A stretch of DNA of 64,000 nt, from positions 3,906,001-3,970,000 of the forward strand of contig OZ244909.1 of NCBI GenBank assembly GCA_965221725.1, written 5' to 3'. This stretch comes from HK1 sp965221725. Its GTDB lineage: Bacteria > Pseudomonadota > Gammaproteobacteria > HK1. The notes beneath the pieces are model-generated. The model saw nothing but the letters and a program-made list of their open reading frames with translations, was not told where the DNA came from and searched no databases. Positions 38,520-46,129 of this stretch are shown here, piece by piece. A program made the translations under genes and the position numbers. Numbering within the stretch: the first letter of the stretch is position 1; every line of letters starts with the position of its first letter.

Positions 38520-39614
38520 GTGGAGTCGCGAATCGCCTTTGCCGAGCGGCTGCACCTGGACGTGCCCCTGCTCCTCGGGGTGCTGGTGCTGTCCGCGTTC
38601 GGGCTCGTGGCGCTCCACAGCGCCGGTGGACAAGATACGGATCTGTTGGTCCGACAGGCGATTCGGTTCGCGGTCGGTTTCGGGTTGATGTTCATCTTTG
38701 CCCAGATTGCGCCCCGGCGATTCTTCGACTGGGCGCCGTTGGCCTATCTGGTCGGTGTGCTGCTGCTGTGCGCGGTGCTCGTGATGGGAGAGACGGCGCA
38801 GGGCGCACGGCGATGGCTGCGAGTCGGTTCCTTCAGCTTTCAGCCCTCGGAGTTCGTGAAGCTGACGGTGCCGCTGATGGTCGCCTGGTTCATCTCCTGG
38901 GGCGATCTGCCGCCGCGACTGTGGAGAATCGTGCTCGGTGGGCTGTTCACGCTCGTGCCGGTCGTGCTGGTCATGCGCCAGCCGGATCTCGGGACTTCGC
39001 TGCTCATCTTCGCGTCGGGAGCCTTTGTCCTCTTCCTCGCCGGGGTGGGCTGGCGCTACATCGTGGCGCTGGCCGCGTTCGGGGCGGCCAGCGTGCCGTT
39101 GCTCTGGCATTTCATGCACGACTATCAGCGCCAGCGTGTGCTCACGCTGCTCGATCCGCAGCAGGACCCGCTTGGGGCCGGGTATCACATCATTCAGTCG
39201 ACCATCGCGATCGGTTCCGGCGGCATCTACGGAAAGGGATGGTTCAACGGGACCCAGTCACAACTCGATTTCCTGCCGGAGCGGTCTACTGATTTCGTGT
39301 TCGCCGTCATCGGAGAGGAGTTCGGACTGCTGGGAGCCCTCGTGCTGCTCGCGGTCTATCTGTTCATCGTCTACCGCGGGCTGTACATCGCCGCGCGGGC
39401 CAAGTACATATTCGGAAAGCTGCTCGCGGGAGCGCTGGTGCTGACGTTCTTCATCTATGTGTTCGTGAACATCGGTATGGTGTCGGGTATTCTGCCGGTG
39501 GTGGGGCTCCCGCTTCCGCTCGTGAGCTACGGCGGTACGTCCATGGTCACTCTCATGGCGGGGTTCGGGATCGTCATGTCTGTTCACACTCACCGCATGC
39601 TTCTCTCGCCCTGA
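38520..39614 (+). CDS. mrdB: Peptidoglycan glycosyltransferase RodA
   Basis: SEDS-family polymerase that makes glycan strands in the elongasome with PBP2. I prefer GTG 38520 (ESRIAFAERLHLDVP), with GAGG six bases upstream; TTG 38508, overlapping the mrdA stop, would add four residues. About 364 residues with ten membrane segments. SEDS signatures are LGETAQGARRW-like MGETAQGARRWLRVG, FSFQPSEFVKL, QPDLGTSLLIFASG, FLPERSTDFVFAVIGEEFG and GLPLPLVSYGGTSM. Confidence 0.97.
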   Translation: MESRIAFAERLHLDVPLLLGVLVLSAFGLVALHSAGGQDTDLLVRQAIRFAVGFGLMFIFAQIAPRRFFDWAPLAYLVGVLLLCAVLVMGETAQGARRWLRVGSFSFQPSEFVKLTVPLMVAWFISWGDLPPRLWRIVLGGLFTLVPVVLVMRQPDLGTSLLIFASGAFVLFLAGVGWRYIVALAAFGAASVPLLWHFMHDYQRQRVLTLLDPQQDPLGAGYHIIQSTIAIGSGGIYGKGWFNGTQSQLDFLPERSTDFVFAVIGEEFGLLGALVLLAVYLFIVYRGLYIAARAKYIFGKLLAGALVLTFFIYVFVNIGMVSGILPVVGLPLPLVSYGGTSMVTLMAGFGIVMSVHTHRMLLSP

Positions 39615-39636
39615 TCCACGGAGAATCGGAATCGCA

Positions 39637-40707
39637 ATGAATGGTCTGACCGGATACGCATACCCGGAGACGGTCCCCCGGGTTTTCGAGTCGAACATGC
39701 GTCGTTCGAAGTGTTCTCGACTCGTGGCGACTGTGGTCGTGCTGTTCGCATTGCTCGTTTGCGGGCCGGATTCCGTGGCCGATTCGCAGGTCTTCGACCC
39801 GGCGACGGAAATCGAACCGTTCGTTGTACGCATGGCGGAGCATCATGGCGTTCCCGAGCACCGGACCCGTGCGCTTCTGGCTCGAGCCAGGGTGCTTGGC
39901 TCCGTGCTCGAAGCGATCCAGCGACCCGCCGAGCGCAAGCCGTGGCACGAGTACCGCAAGATATTCCTTACCGAGAAGCGTATCGGCCGGGGCGCCGAAT
40001 TCTGGCGCAAGCACGCCTCCGTTCTGGCGAGAGCCGAGGAACGGTTTGGCGTCCCCCCCGAGATTATCGTCGCGATCATCGGGGTGGAAAGCTTCTACGG
40101 TGTCCATCGTGGCCGGTTCCGGGTGCTCGACTCGCTGGCGACCCTGGGATTCCGCTACCCCAGGCGCTCGGAGTTCTTCCTCTCGGAACTGGAGGCGTTC
40201 ATGCTGCTGTGCGACGAGGAGCGGCTCGATCCCGAGAGCGTCGAGGGTTCGTACGCGGGCGCGATGGGTATCTCCCAGTTCATCTCCAGCAGCTACCGGC
40301 GCTATGCGATCGACTTCGACAACGACGGATCGCGCGATCTCATGCGTTCGCCCGAGGACGCAATCGGAAGCGTCGCCAACTATCTCTCCGAGCACGACTG
40401 GCGTCCGGGGGCGGCGGTTGCAGTGCGGGCCGAGGTTGAGGGCGACGCATTTCGCGCGGTGGTGGAGCAAGGCATGAAACCGCATGCGTCGCTCGCGTCG
40501 ATACGCGCCAGCGGCGTCAGCTTCGCCACGTATGCCGCCGAAGAGGAACGAGCCGCGCTGCTGGAGTTCGAGACCGCGAACGGCCACGAGTACTGGGTCG
40601 GATTGACGAACTTCTATGCCATTACCCGCTACAACCACAGCCGCCTCTACGCGCTGGCAGTCGTCCAGCTCGCACAGCGGATCCGCGAGCGCTTCGAAAC
40701 AGCGTGA
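39637..40707 (+). CDS. mltB: Membrane-bound lytic murein transglycosylase B
   Basis: Cleaves glycan strands with formation of anhydro-muropeptides. From ATG 39637 there are 356 residues with a hydrophobic N-terminal segment (about 25-45). An internal start at 39697 (MRRSKCSRLVATVVVLF) would give a more normal signal peptide. LLVC is not a canonical lipobox, so lipidation is uncertain. The catalytic glutamate is Glu151 in AIIGVESFYGVHRG; GAMGISQFISSSYRRYAIDF and DAIGSVANYL are family motifs. Confidence 0.95.
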   Translation: MNGLTGYAYPETVPRVFESNMRRSKCSRLVATVVVLFALLVCGPDSVADSQVFDPATEIEPFVVRMAEHHGVPEHRTRALLARARVLGSVLEAIQRPAERKPWHEYRKIFLTEKRIGRGAEFWRKHASVLARAEERFGVPPEIIVAIIGVESFYGVHRGRFRVLDSLATLGFRYPRRSEFFLSELEAFMLLCDEERLDPESVEGSYAGAMGISQFISSSYRRYAIDFDNDGSRDLMRSPEDAIGSVANYLSEHDWRPGAAVAVRAEVEGDAFRAVVEQGMKPHASLASIRASGVSFATYAAEEERAALLEFETANGHEYWVGLTNFYAITRYNHSRLYALAVVQLAQRIRERFETA

Positions 40708-40742
40708 ATCCCTTCCGATTCCAATACCGCCGGTCTCGTCCC

Positions 40743-41873
40743 ATGCGCTGCAGATTCCTCTCGACCCTGGTTCTGATTCTATGCAGTGGCGTCGTGCAGG
40801 CAGCGGACATCCCCAAACCACCCGAGGTCGATGCGAGAGCCCATTTCCTCATCGACATGTACAGCGGACGCGTGCTGTCCGAGGCGGGGGCCGACACCCG
40901 GCTGGAACCCGCAAGTCTCGCCAAGATGATGACGAGCTACGTCGTGTTCGCGGAGATGGCGCGAGGGAAGTTTGCCCTTTCGGACGAGGTTCTGGTGAGC
41001 GAGAAGGCATGGCGAATGAAGGGCTCGCGGATGTTCATCGAGGTCGGGACGCGAGTTTCGGTCGAGGCTCTTCTCATGGGCCTCATCGTTCAGTCGGGCA
41101 ACGACGCCGCGGTGGCGCTCGCGGAGTTCGTGGCCGGAGACGAGAGCACATTCGCCAACCTGATGAACCGCTATGCCCGTCAGCTCGGAATGACCGGTAG
41201 CCACTTCACGAACGCTTCGGGGCTCCCCGGGCCGGATCTCTACACTACGGCGCGGGACATGGCCGTGATCGCGACCGCCCTCATTCGCGACTTTCCCCAG
41301 TACTACCCCTGGAATGCGGTACGCGAGTACGAGTACGGAGGAATCAATCAGCGGAACCGCAACCGGCTGCTCTTTCGCGATGATTCGGTGGACGGGCTGA
41401 AGACGGGGTATACCAGGGCGGCGCGTTACTGTCTCGTGGCGTCGGCGGAGCGCGATGGAATGCGGCTCATCGCAGTGGTCATGGGCGCGGAGTCGGCGGG
41501 TGCGCGAACCCGGATTGCCCAGTCGCTCCTGGACTACGGATTTCGATTCTACGAGACCCGTCGCGTCTACGCGCCGGAAGAGGTGGTGACGGACATCCGG
41601 GTGTGGAAGGGCGAGGACGAGCGCCTCGCGCTCGGGCTCGAGGAAAGCCTGTACGTAACGGTGCCGCGCGGCCGGTACGACGAGATCGATGCGCAGGTGG
41701 AGGTTGCTACCGGGCTTGTCGCCCCGGTGCGGGCCGGAGAACCGCAGGGCGTTCTGCGCCTGGCGCTCGGGGACGAGCTGTCGTTGGAGCGTCCTCTGGT
41801 CGCGCTCGAGGATGTCGCGGAGGGCAGCTTGTGGCAGAGAGTGAGCGATCATGTCCGCCTGATGTTCGAGTAA
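40743..41873 (+). CDS. dacA: D-alanyl-D-alanine carboxypeptidase (PBP5/6 type)
   Basis: Trims the terminal D-Ala from pentapeptides. ATG 40743 starts a signal peptide (RCRFLSTLVLILCSGVVQA, cleavage after AQA-like VQA); GTG 40704, overlapping the mltB stop, would add 13 residues. Catalytic motifs are Ser58-xx-Lys61 (SLAK), SGN (VQSGNDAAVALAE) and Lys220-Thr-Gly (DGLKTGYT). A PBP5-type C-terminal domain follows, ending in an amphipathic helix (LWQRVSDHVRLMFE) that should anchor it to the membrane. Confidence 0.96.
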   Translation: MRCRFLSTLVLILCSGVVQAADIPKPPEVDARAHFLIDMYSGRVLSEAGADTRLEPASLAKMMTSYVVFAEMARGKFALSDEVLVSEKAWRMKGSRMFIEVGTRVSVEALLMGLIVQSGNDAAVALAEFVAGDESTFANLMNRYARQLGMTGSHFTNASGLPGPDLYTTARDMAVIATALIRDFPQYYPWNAVREYEYGGINQRNRNRLLFRDDSVDGLKTGYTRAARYCLVASAERDGMRLIAVVMGAESAGARTRIAQSLLDYGFRFYETRRVYAPEEVVTDIRVWKGEDERLALGLEESLYVTVPRGRYDEIDAQVEVATGLVAPVRAGEPQGVLRLALGDELSLERPLVALEDVAEGSLWQRVSDHVRLMFE

Positions 41874-41970
41874 TTCGGGTTCGGTGTAATCCAGGGGCGA
41901 AGCGGCGAAGCGTGTTGCCTGCGCTGGGAACGTCACCGGGGCATGTCCATGGAGCTGGCGTTTCCGCCGA

Positions 41971-42714
41971 GTGGAGTTGTATTCGGTGAATGTCGACGGA
42001 TCGTCGCGCCGGGCATCCGCAGGGCCGTATGCCTGGCCATTTCTCGTCCACTGGCTGGGGTGCGTGCCGTACTGCGACGCAGTGCAGTCGATGCGGTCGC
42101 ACACGGAGGCGCGGCGCCTCGAATCGCCCGACGAACTGTGGCTGCTGGAGCATCCTCCCGTCTTTACGCTGGGTCAGGCGGGACGCCGTGGTCACATGCG
42201 GGACGCTGGAACGATTCCCGTGATTCGTTCCGATCGAGGAGGGCAGGTGACCTATCATGGGCCGGGGCAGCTTGTAGCGTATCTGCTCTTCGACCTGCAT
42301 CGTGCGGGGGTCGGGGTACGGTGGGTGGTCGAGACGCTTGAGCAGGCCATCATCGACATGCTCCACCGAGTCGCAGTTGCGGCTGCCCGGTGCCAGGGTG
42401 CGCCCGGTGTCTACGTGCGTGGCCGCAAGATTGCGTCCGTCGGGCTTCGGGTGCGATCCGGACGTACCTTCCACGGGTTATCGATCAACGTCGATCTCGA
42501 TCTCTCGCACTTCGACCGCATCGACACGTGTGGTTTCCCGGCTCTCCCGGTGACCCGGCTCGCGGATCTCGGGGTGGGATGGAGCGTGGAGGAGGCCGGC
42601 CGGCGATTCGCCGTATCGCTGCGTCGATTGCTGCGCTTGCGAGCCGACGGCTTGCGGCCCGAACTCCGTTCGTCGATGGCGGCACGGCCCGAGCCGTCCC
42701 CCATGGGCCGCTGA
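41971..42714 (+). CDS. lipB: Octanoyl-ACP:protein octanoyltransferase
   Basis: Transfers octanoyl groups from ACP to lipoyl domains, the first step of lipoate assembly. GTG 41971 gives 247 residues. The signature RGGQVTYHGPGQLVAYLLFD is present, with catalytic Lys153 in GRKIASVGLRV and Cys187 in IDTCGFPALPVTRL. The N-terminal ~30 residues are not obviously conserved, so a later start is possible. lipA does not follow; nagZ does. Confidence 0.95.
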   Translation: MELYSVNVDGSSRRASAGPYAWPFLVHWLGCVPYCDAVQSMRSHTEARRLESPDELWLLEHPPVFTLGQAGRRGHMRDAGTIPVIRSDRGGQVTYHGPGQLVAYLLFDLHRAGVGVRWVVETLEQAIIDMLHRVAVAAARCQGAPGVYVRGRKIASVGLRVRSGRTFHGLSINVDLDLSHFDRIDTCGFPALPVTRLADLGVGWSVEEAGRRFAVSLRRLLRLRADGLRPELRSSMAARPEPSPMGR

Positions 42715-42749
42715 CCTCTCTGGTTCGGCCTGGCTCGGTGCCGCGATTC

Positions 42750-43820
42750 ATGTCTCCGGGTCCACTGATGGCGGGAATCGCGGGTACGGAACTCGAAGTG
42801 GCCGAGAAAGAGATATTGCGCCATCCCGGGGTAGGCGGCGTCATACTGTTTTCGCGCAACTACCGTGATCGCGAGCAGTTGCGGGCGTTGTGCGATTCCA
42901 TTCACGCCCTGAGGCAGCCTCCGCTGTTAATCGCCGTCGATCACGAAGGTGGTCGCGTGCAGCGTTTCCGCGACGGATTTACTGCACTTCCCGCTGCGGC
43001 GCGATACGGCGCCCTCCATGATCGGAACCCTGAGCGCGCGTGCCGGGCCGCGCGCGCCGGGGGGTGGCTGATGGCCGTGGAGTTGCGCGCCGGTGGAGTG
43101 GATTTCAGCTTTGCCCCGGTTCTCGATCTCGGCCGCGGGGTGAGCACGGCGATCGGGGATCGTGCGTTCCATCATGATCCTGATGTCGTGGCCGCGCTGG
43201 CCGGTGCTTTCCTCGCTGGAATGCGCGATGCCGGGGTCGCAGGAGTGGGAAAGCACTTTCCCGGGCATGGTGGCGTTGCGGTCGACTCTCATCACGCACT
43301 TCCCGTCGACAGGCGCTCGTACGAGGATCTTCGTCTCGCCGATCTGGTGCCCTTCGAACGCCTCGTCGCATCGGATCTGGCGGGCGTCATGCCTGCACAT
43401 GTTGTCCATGAATGTCTTGATGACCGTCCCGCGGGCTTCTCGCGTCGCTGGATCGGAGAGGTCCTGCGCGGCGAGCTGGGTTTTCGGGGAGCCGTGTTCA
43501 GCGATGATCTCGACATGGCGGCGGCCACGACCGGAGGTGATCACCTCGGTCGAGCGCTTGCGGCGCTCGAAGCGGGCTGCGACATGGTCCTGGTATGCAA
43601 CAACTGGCAAGGCGCGATCGAGGTGGCGGAAGGATTGAAAATGGCGCCGGATCCGGAGCGAACCACTCGAATGGCGAGAATGCGCGGAGGCGGCGCACCA
43701 TCTTTCGACCAACTGGCGGCGGATGCGACGTACCGGAGTGCCGTCTCCGAGGTTTCGTCGCTGATGCCGCAGCCGGGGGTTGGGCTCGGCGACGACCACG
43801 TCGCACAGGAGGCTAGATGA
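42750..43820 (+). CDS. nagZ: Beta-N-acetylhexosaminidase NagZ
   Basis: Cytoplasmic glycoside hydrolase family 3 enzyme that removes GlcNAc from anhydro-muropeptides in cell-wall recycling. ATG 42750 (MSPGPLMAGIAGTELEVAEK) gives 356 residues; GTG 42738 is close by. KHFPGHGGVAVDSHHALPVD holds the catalytic histidine loop and VFSDDLDMAA (residues ~250-258) the nucleophile. Its 3' end overlaps the zapD 3' end by 8 bases (convergent). Confidence 0.96.
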   Translation: MSPGPLMAGIAGTELEVAEKEILRHPGVGGVILFSRNYRDREQLRALCDSIHALRQPPLLIAVDHEGGRVQRFRDGFTALPAAARYGALHDRNPERACRAARAGGWLMAVELRAGGVDFSFAPVLDLGRGVSTAIGDRAFHHDPDVVAALAGAFLAGMRDAGVAGVGKHFPGHGGVAVDSHHALPVDRRSYEDLRLADLVPFERLVASDLAGVMPAHVVHECLDDRPAGFSRRWIGEVLRGELGFRGAVFSDDLDMAAATTGGDHLGRALAALEAGCDMVLVCNNWQGAIEVAEGLKMAPDPERTTRMARMRGGGAPSFDQLAADATYRSAVSEVSSLMPQPGVGLGDDHVAQEAR

Positions 43821-44598
43821 TGCAGCAGCGAAGTTCGAAATCGACGTCTTCGCCGGTCTGGCTCGGCCTTGAAGCGGCGTCGCCGGGGTGGAGGAATCGT
43901 ATTGCGAAACGCTGCTTCCCGGCGCTGATCTCCGGGTACAGGGTGTGTTCCCGCGAGAGTGCGACCCGGATCATCTGGCATGGAGTGGAGGAGCCAAGGT
44001 TGCGCTGGAAGAAGCCGCTGCTTGCGACCTCGCGGGTGGCGGCGGCGCTGTCGCGCACGATGCGCAGGCACAAACCGACCGATGATTCGAACGATCTGAA
44101 CGCGGAGAACCAGTCGTTCAGATCCTGAAGCCGCTGACCACCGGGCTGCTCCAGCCAGTAGTGAAACGCGGGGAGATCGAAGTCGCAGGTGCCGGCGGGA
44201 ATGCTGCTGCGCTGGCGCACGGCGTTCAACAGCTCGTTGTGGCGCAACTCGTTTCCCGGCGCCGCGTCGCGGTCATGCAACGCCTGCAGCATGGAATGAA
44301 CCTCGTCGCGAACTTCCTGCAACCGCTCCTGCGCCACTCTCGGATTTCGGCTCAGGGCGTACAGGGTCGCCGAGTGGCGTTCGAGTTCCTTGATGATTTC
44401 CTTCTTGAGATCCGCGCGACCCAGTACCGCCATCACGTCGATGATGACCTCGAAGGTCAGGCGGCTGGCCCAGGGAGATTCCTGCTGGAGCAGATACCGG
44501 CCGCGGCGGAAGAGAAACTCGAGTCGAAGGAAGGTTCGGATCCGCTCGCTCAGCGGTTGCTCATAGACGACGAGGGCGGGCGTGGAGTCCTGCATCAT
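43813..44598 (-). CDS. zapD: Cell division protein ZapD
   Basis: ZapD (YacF, DUF1342) cross-links FtsZ filaments. ATG 44598 overlaps the coaE stop (ATGA) and gives 261 residues: VVYEQPLSERIRTFLRLEFL opens the family, then SRLTFEVIIDVMAVLGRADL. FHYWLEQPGGQRLQDLNDWF and ISAGKQRFAIRFL follow. It is the last gene of clpB-pilD-coaE-zapD. Confidence 0.94.
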   Translation of the reverse strand: MMQDSTPALVVYEQPLSERIRTFLRLEFLFRRGRYLLQQESPWASRLTFEVIIDVMAVLGRADLKKEIIKELERHSATLYALSRNPRVAQERLQEVRDEVHSMLQALHDRDAAPGNELRHNELLNAVRQRSSIPAGTCDFDLPAFHYWLEQPGGQRLQDLNDWFSAFRSFESSVGLCLRIVRDSAAATREVASSGFFQRNLGSSTPCQMIRVALSREHTLYPEISAGKQRFAIRFLHPGDAASRPSQTGEDVDFELRCCII

Positions 44599-45263
44599 GC
44601 ATTCTCGGTCGGGCCAGTCCGCTCCCGGCCGTTGCGCGAATCTTCCATTGAATTCAACGCATCCGCAAGCGCAAGGCACTGTCGGTGCTCCGTGTTGACG
44701 CGTTCGCGCAGGGTTGCCAGATCCTCGCTGTTCTCAATGACCGCGTCCGCGACCAGAAGCCGATCCGCCCGGGTCGCCTGACTGTCGATGATGGCGGCAA
44801 TCGTCTCCGGGCGAGTGCCGTCGCGCGCCACCGCACGCGTCGACCGGAGCGCGCGCGGTGCGTCCACGACGATGACTCGGTCCATCTTCCCGGCCTGATC
44901 GGTTTCCACCAGCAGAGGAATCACGAACAGGACGTAGGGTGCGTCGCACGCCGATGCGAACGCCTGCATCACCTCGCTGACTTTCGGGTGCAGGATCGAT
45001 TCGAGCTTGATCCTCTCTGCATCGTTGTGGAACACCCGCTCGCGCATTCGGGCGCGGTCGAGACGCCCGTGCCCGTCGAGCACGCCGTCTCCGAAGGCGT
45101 CCACGATTTCTGCAAGCGCGGGCGCACCGGGCTCCACGAGCTGGCGGGTGACGACATCTGCGTCGATTACCGGGACGCCGAGCGCCTCGAACATCCGCGC
45201 GACCGAACTCTTGCCGGAGGCCAGACCCCCGGTGAGAGCAACGATCATGGGGCGCTGCATCAT
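44595..45263 (-). CDS. coaE: Dephospho-CoA kinase
   Basis: Last step of coenzyme A synthesis, phosphorylating the 3'-OH of dephospho-CoA. ATG 45263 overlaps the pilD stop (ATGA). 222 residues with P-loop GGLASGKSSVARMFEALG, VIDADVVTRQLVEPG, HPKVSEVM and a C-terminal helix. Slightly longer than E. coli CoaE through an extra C-terminal tail. Confidence 0.95.
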   Translation of the reverse strand: MMQRPMIVALTGGLASGKSSVARMFEALGVPVIDADVVTRQLVEPGAPALAEIVDAFGDGVLDGHGRLDRARMRERVFHNDAERIKLESILHPKVSEVMQAFASACDAPYVLFVIPLLVETDQAGKMDRVIVVDAPRALRSTRAVARDGTRPETIAAIIDSQATRADRLLVADAVIENSEDLATLRERVNTEHRQCLALADALNSMEDSRNGRERTGPTENA

Positions 45264-46117
45264 GGCGTTTGGGTCATGAATCCGTACCACACCGAGGTGA
45301 TGAGGTCGCCGCAGTAGAGCATGAGCAGCCCGGCGACGGCGAGGAACGGGCCGAAGGGGAGCTGCGAATCGAGCGACACCCGGCCGCGCGCAGCCAGCGC
45401 GATACCAGTGGTTGCGCTCGCCAGCGACGCGATCAGCACAATGGCGGGGAGCGCCTGCCATCCGAGCCATGCCCCGAGCGACGCAAGCAGCTTGAAGTCG
45501 CCGTAGCCCATCCCCTCGCGACCGGTTGCAAGCCTGAACCCATGGTGGACGGCCCAGAGGACGCCATAACCGGCCATCGCCCCCACGACGCAGTCGCCGA
45601 GTGGCGCGAACGTGCCGGGCACGTTGAAGGCGAGGCCCGACCACAGCAGCGGCAGCGTGATGGAATCGGGTAGGAGCCGGGTCTCGAAGTCGATGGTACT
45701 TGCCGCGAGCAGCCCCCATCCGAGCAGGCACGCGCCTGCCGCCGCAATTCCGAAGCCGAAGTGCAACGCGGCGGCGCCCGCCGCGAGGGCTGCGAATATC
45801 TCGACGGTCGGATATCGAGCCGGAATCCGCCACCGGCATGCGGAGCAGCGGCCGCCGAGCATGACGTAACTCAGGACTGGAATGTTCTCCGGAGCGGAGA
45901 TCAGATGGCCGCATGCCGGACAGGCCGAGGGCGGATGTATCAGGTCGAATCCCGGAGATCTTCGCACCCGCGCCCGCCCGTTCATGATCTCCATGCATTC
46001 GTCGCGCCACGCGGCCTCCATCATGCGTGGAATCCGGCTGGCCGCCACGTTGATGAAGCTTCCGACCGCCAGGCCCACCAGAGCCATCGCGACGACGAAC
46101 GCCTCAGGGCCCGTCAT
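45260..46117 (-). CDS. pilD: Type IV prepilin peptidase / N-methyltransferase
   Basis: Inner-membrane aspartyl protease that cleaves and N-methylates type IV prepilins and pseudopilins. 285 residues. The cytoplasmic zinc-type region has paired cysteines (CPACG and CSAC), and the two catalytic aspartates lie in STIDFETRLLPD and GREGMGYGDFKLLASLGAW. Eight hydrophobic segments are visible. The usual upstream pilB-pilC are absent; clpB ends 12 bp upstream instead. Confidence 0.95.
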   Translation of the reverse strand: MTGPEAFVVAMALVGLAVGSFINVAASRIPRMMEAAWRDECMEIMNGRARVRRSPGFDLIHPPSACPACGHLISAPENIPVLSYVMLGGRCSACRWRIPARYPTVEIFAALAAGAAALHFGFGIAAAGACLLGWGLLAASTIDFETRLLPDSITLPLLWSGLAFNVPGTFAPLGDCVVGAMAGYGVLWAVHHGFRLATGREGMGYGDFKLLASLGAWLGWQALPAIVLIASLASATTGIALAARGRVSLDSQLPFGPFLAVAGLLMLYCGDLITSVWYGFMTQTP

Positions 46118-46129
46118 CGCGCCGAGCGC

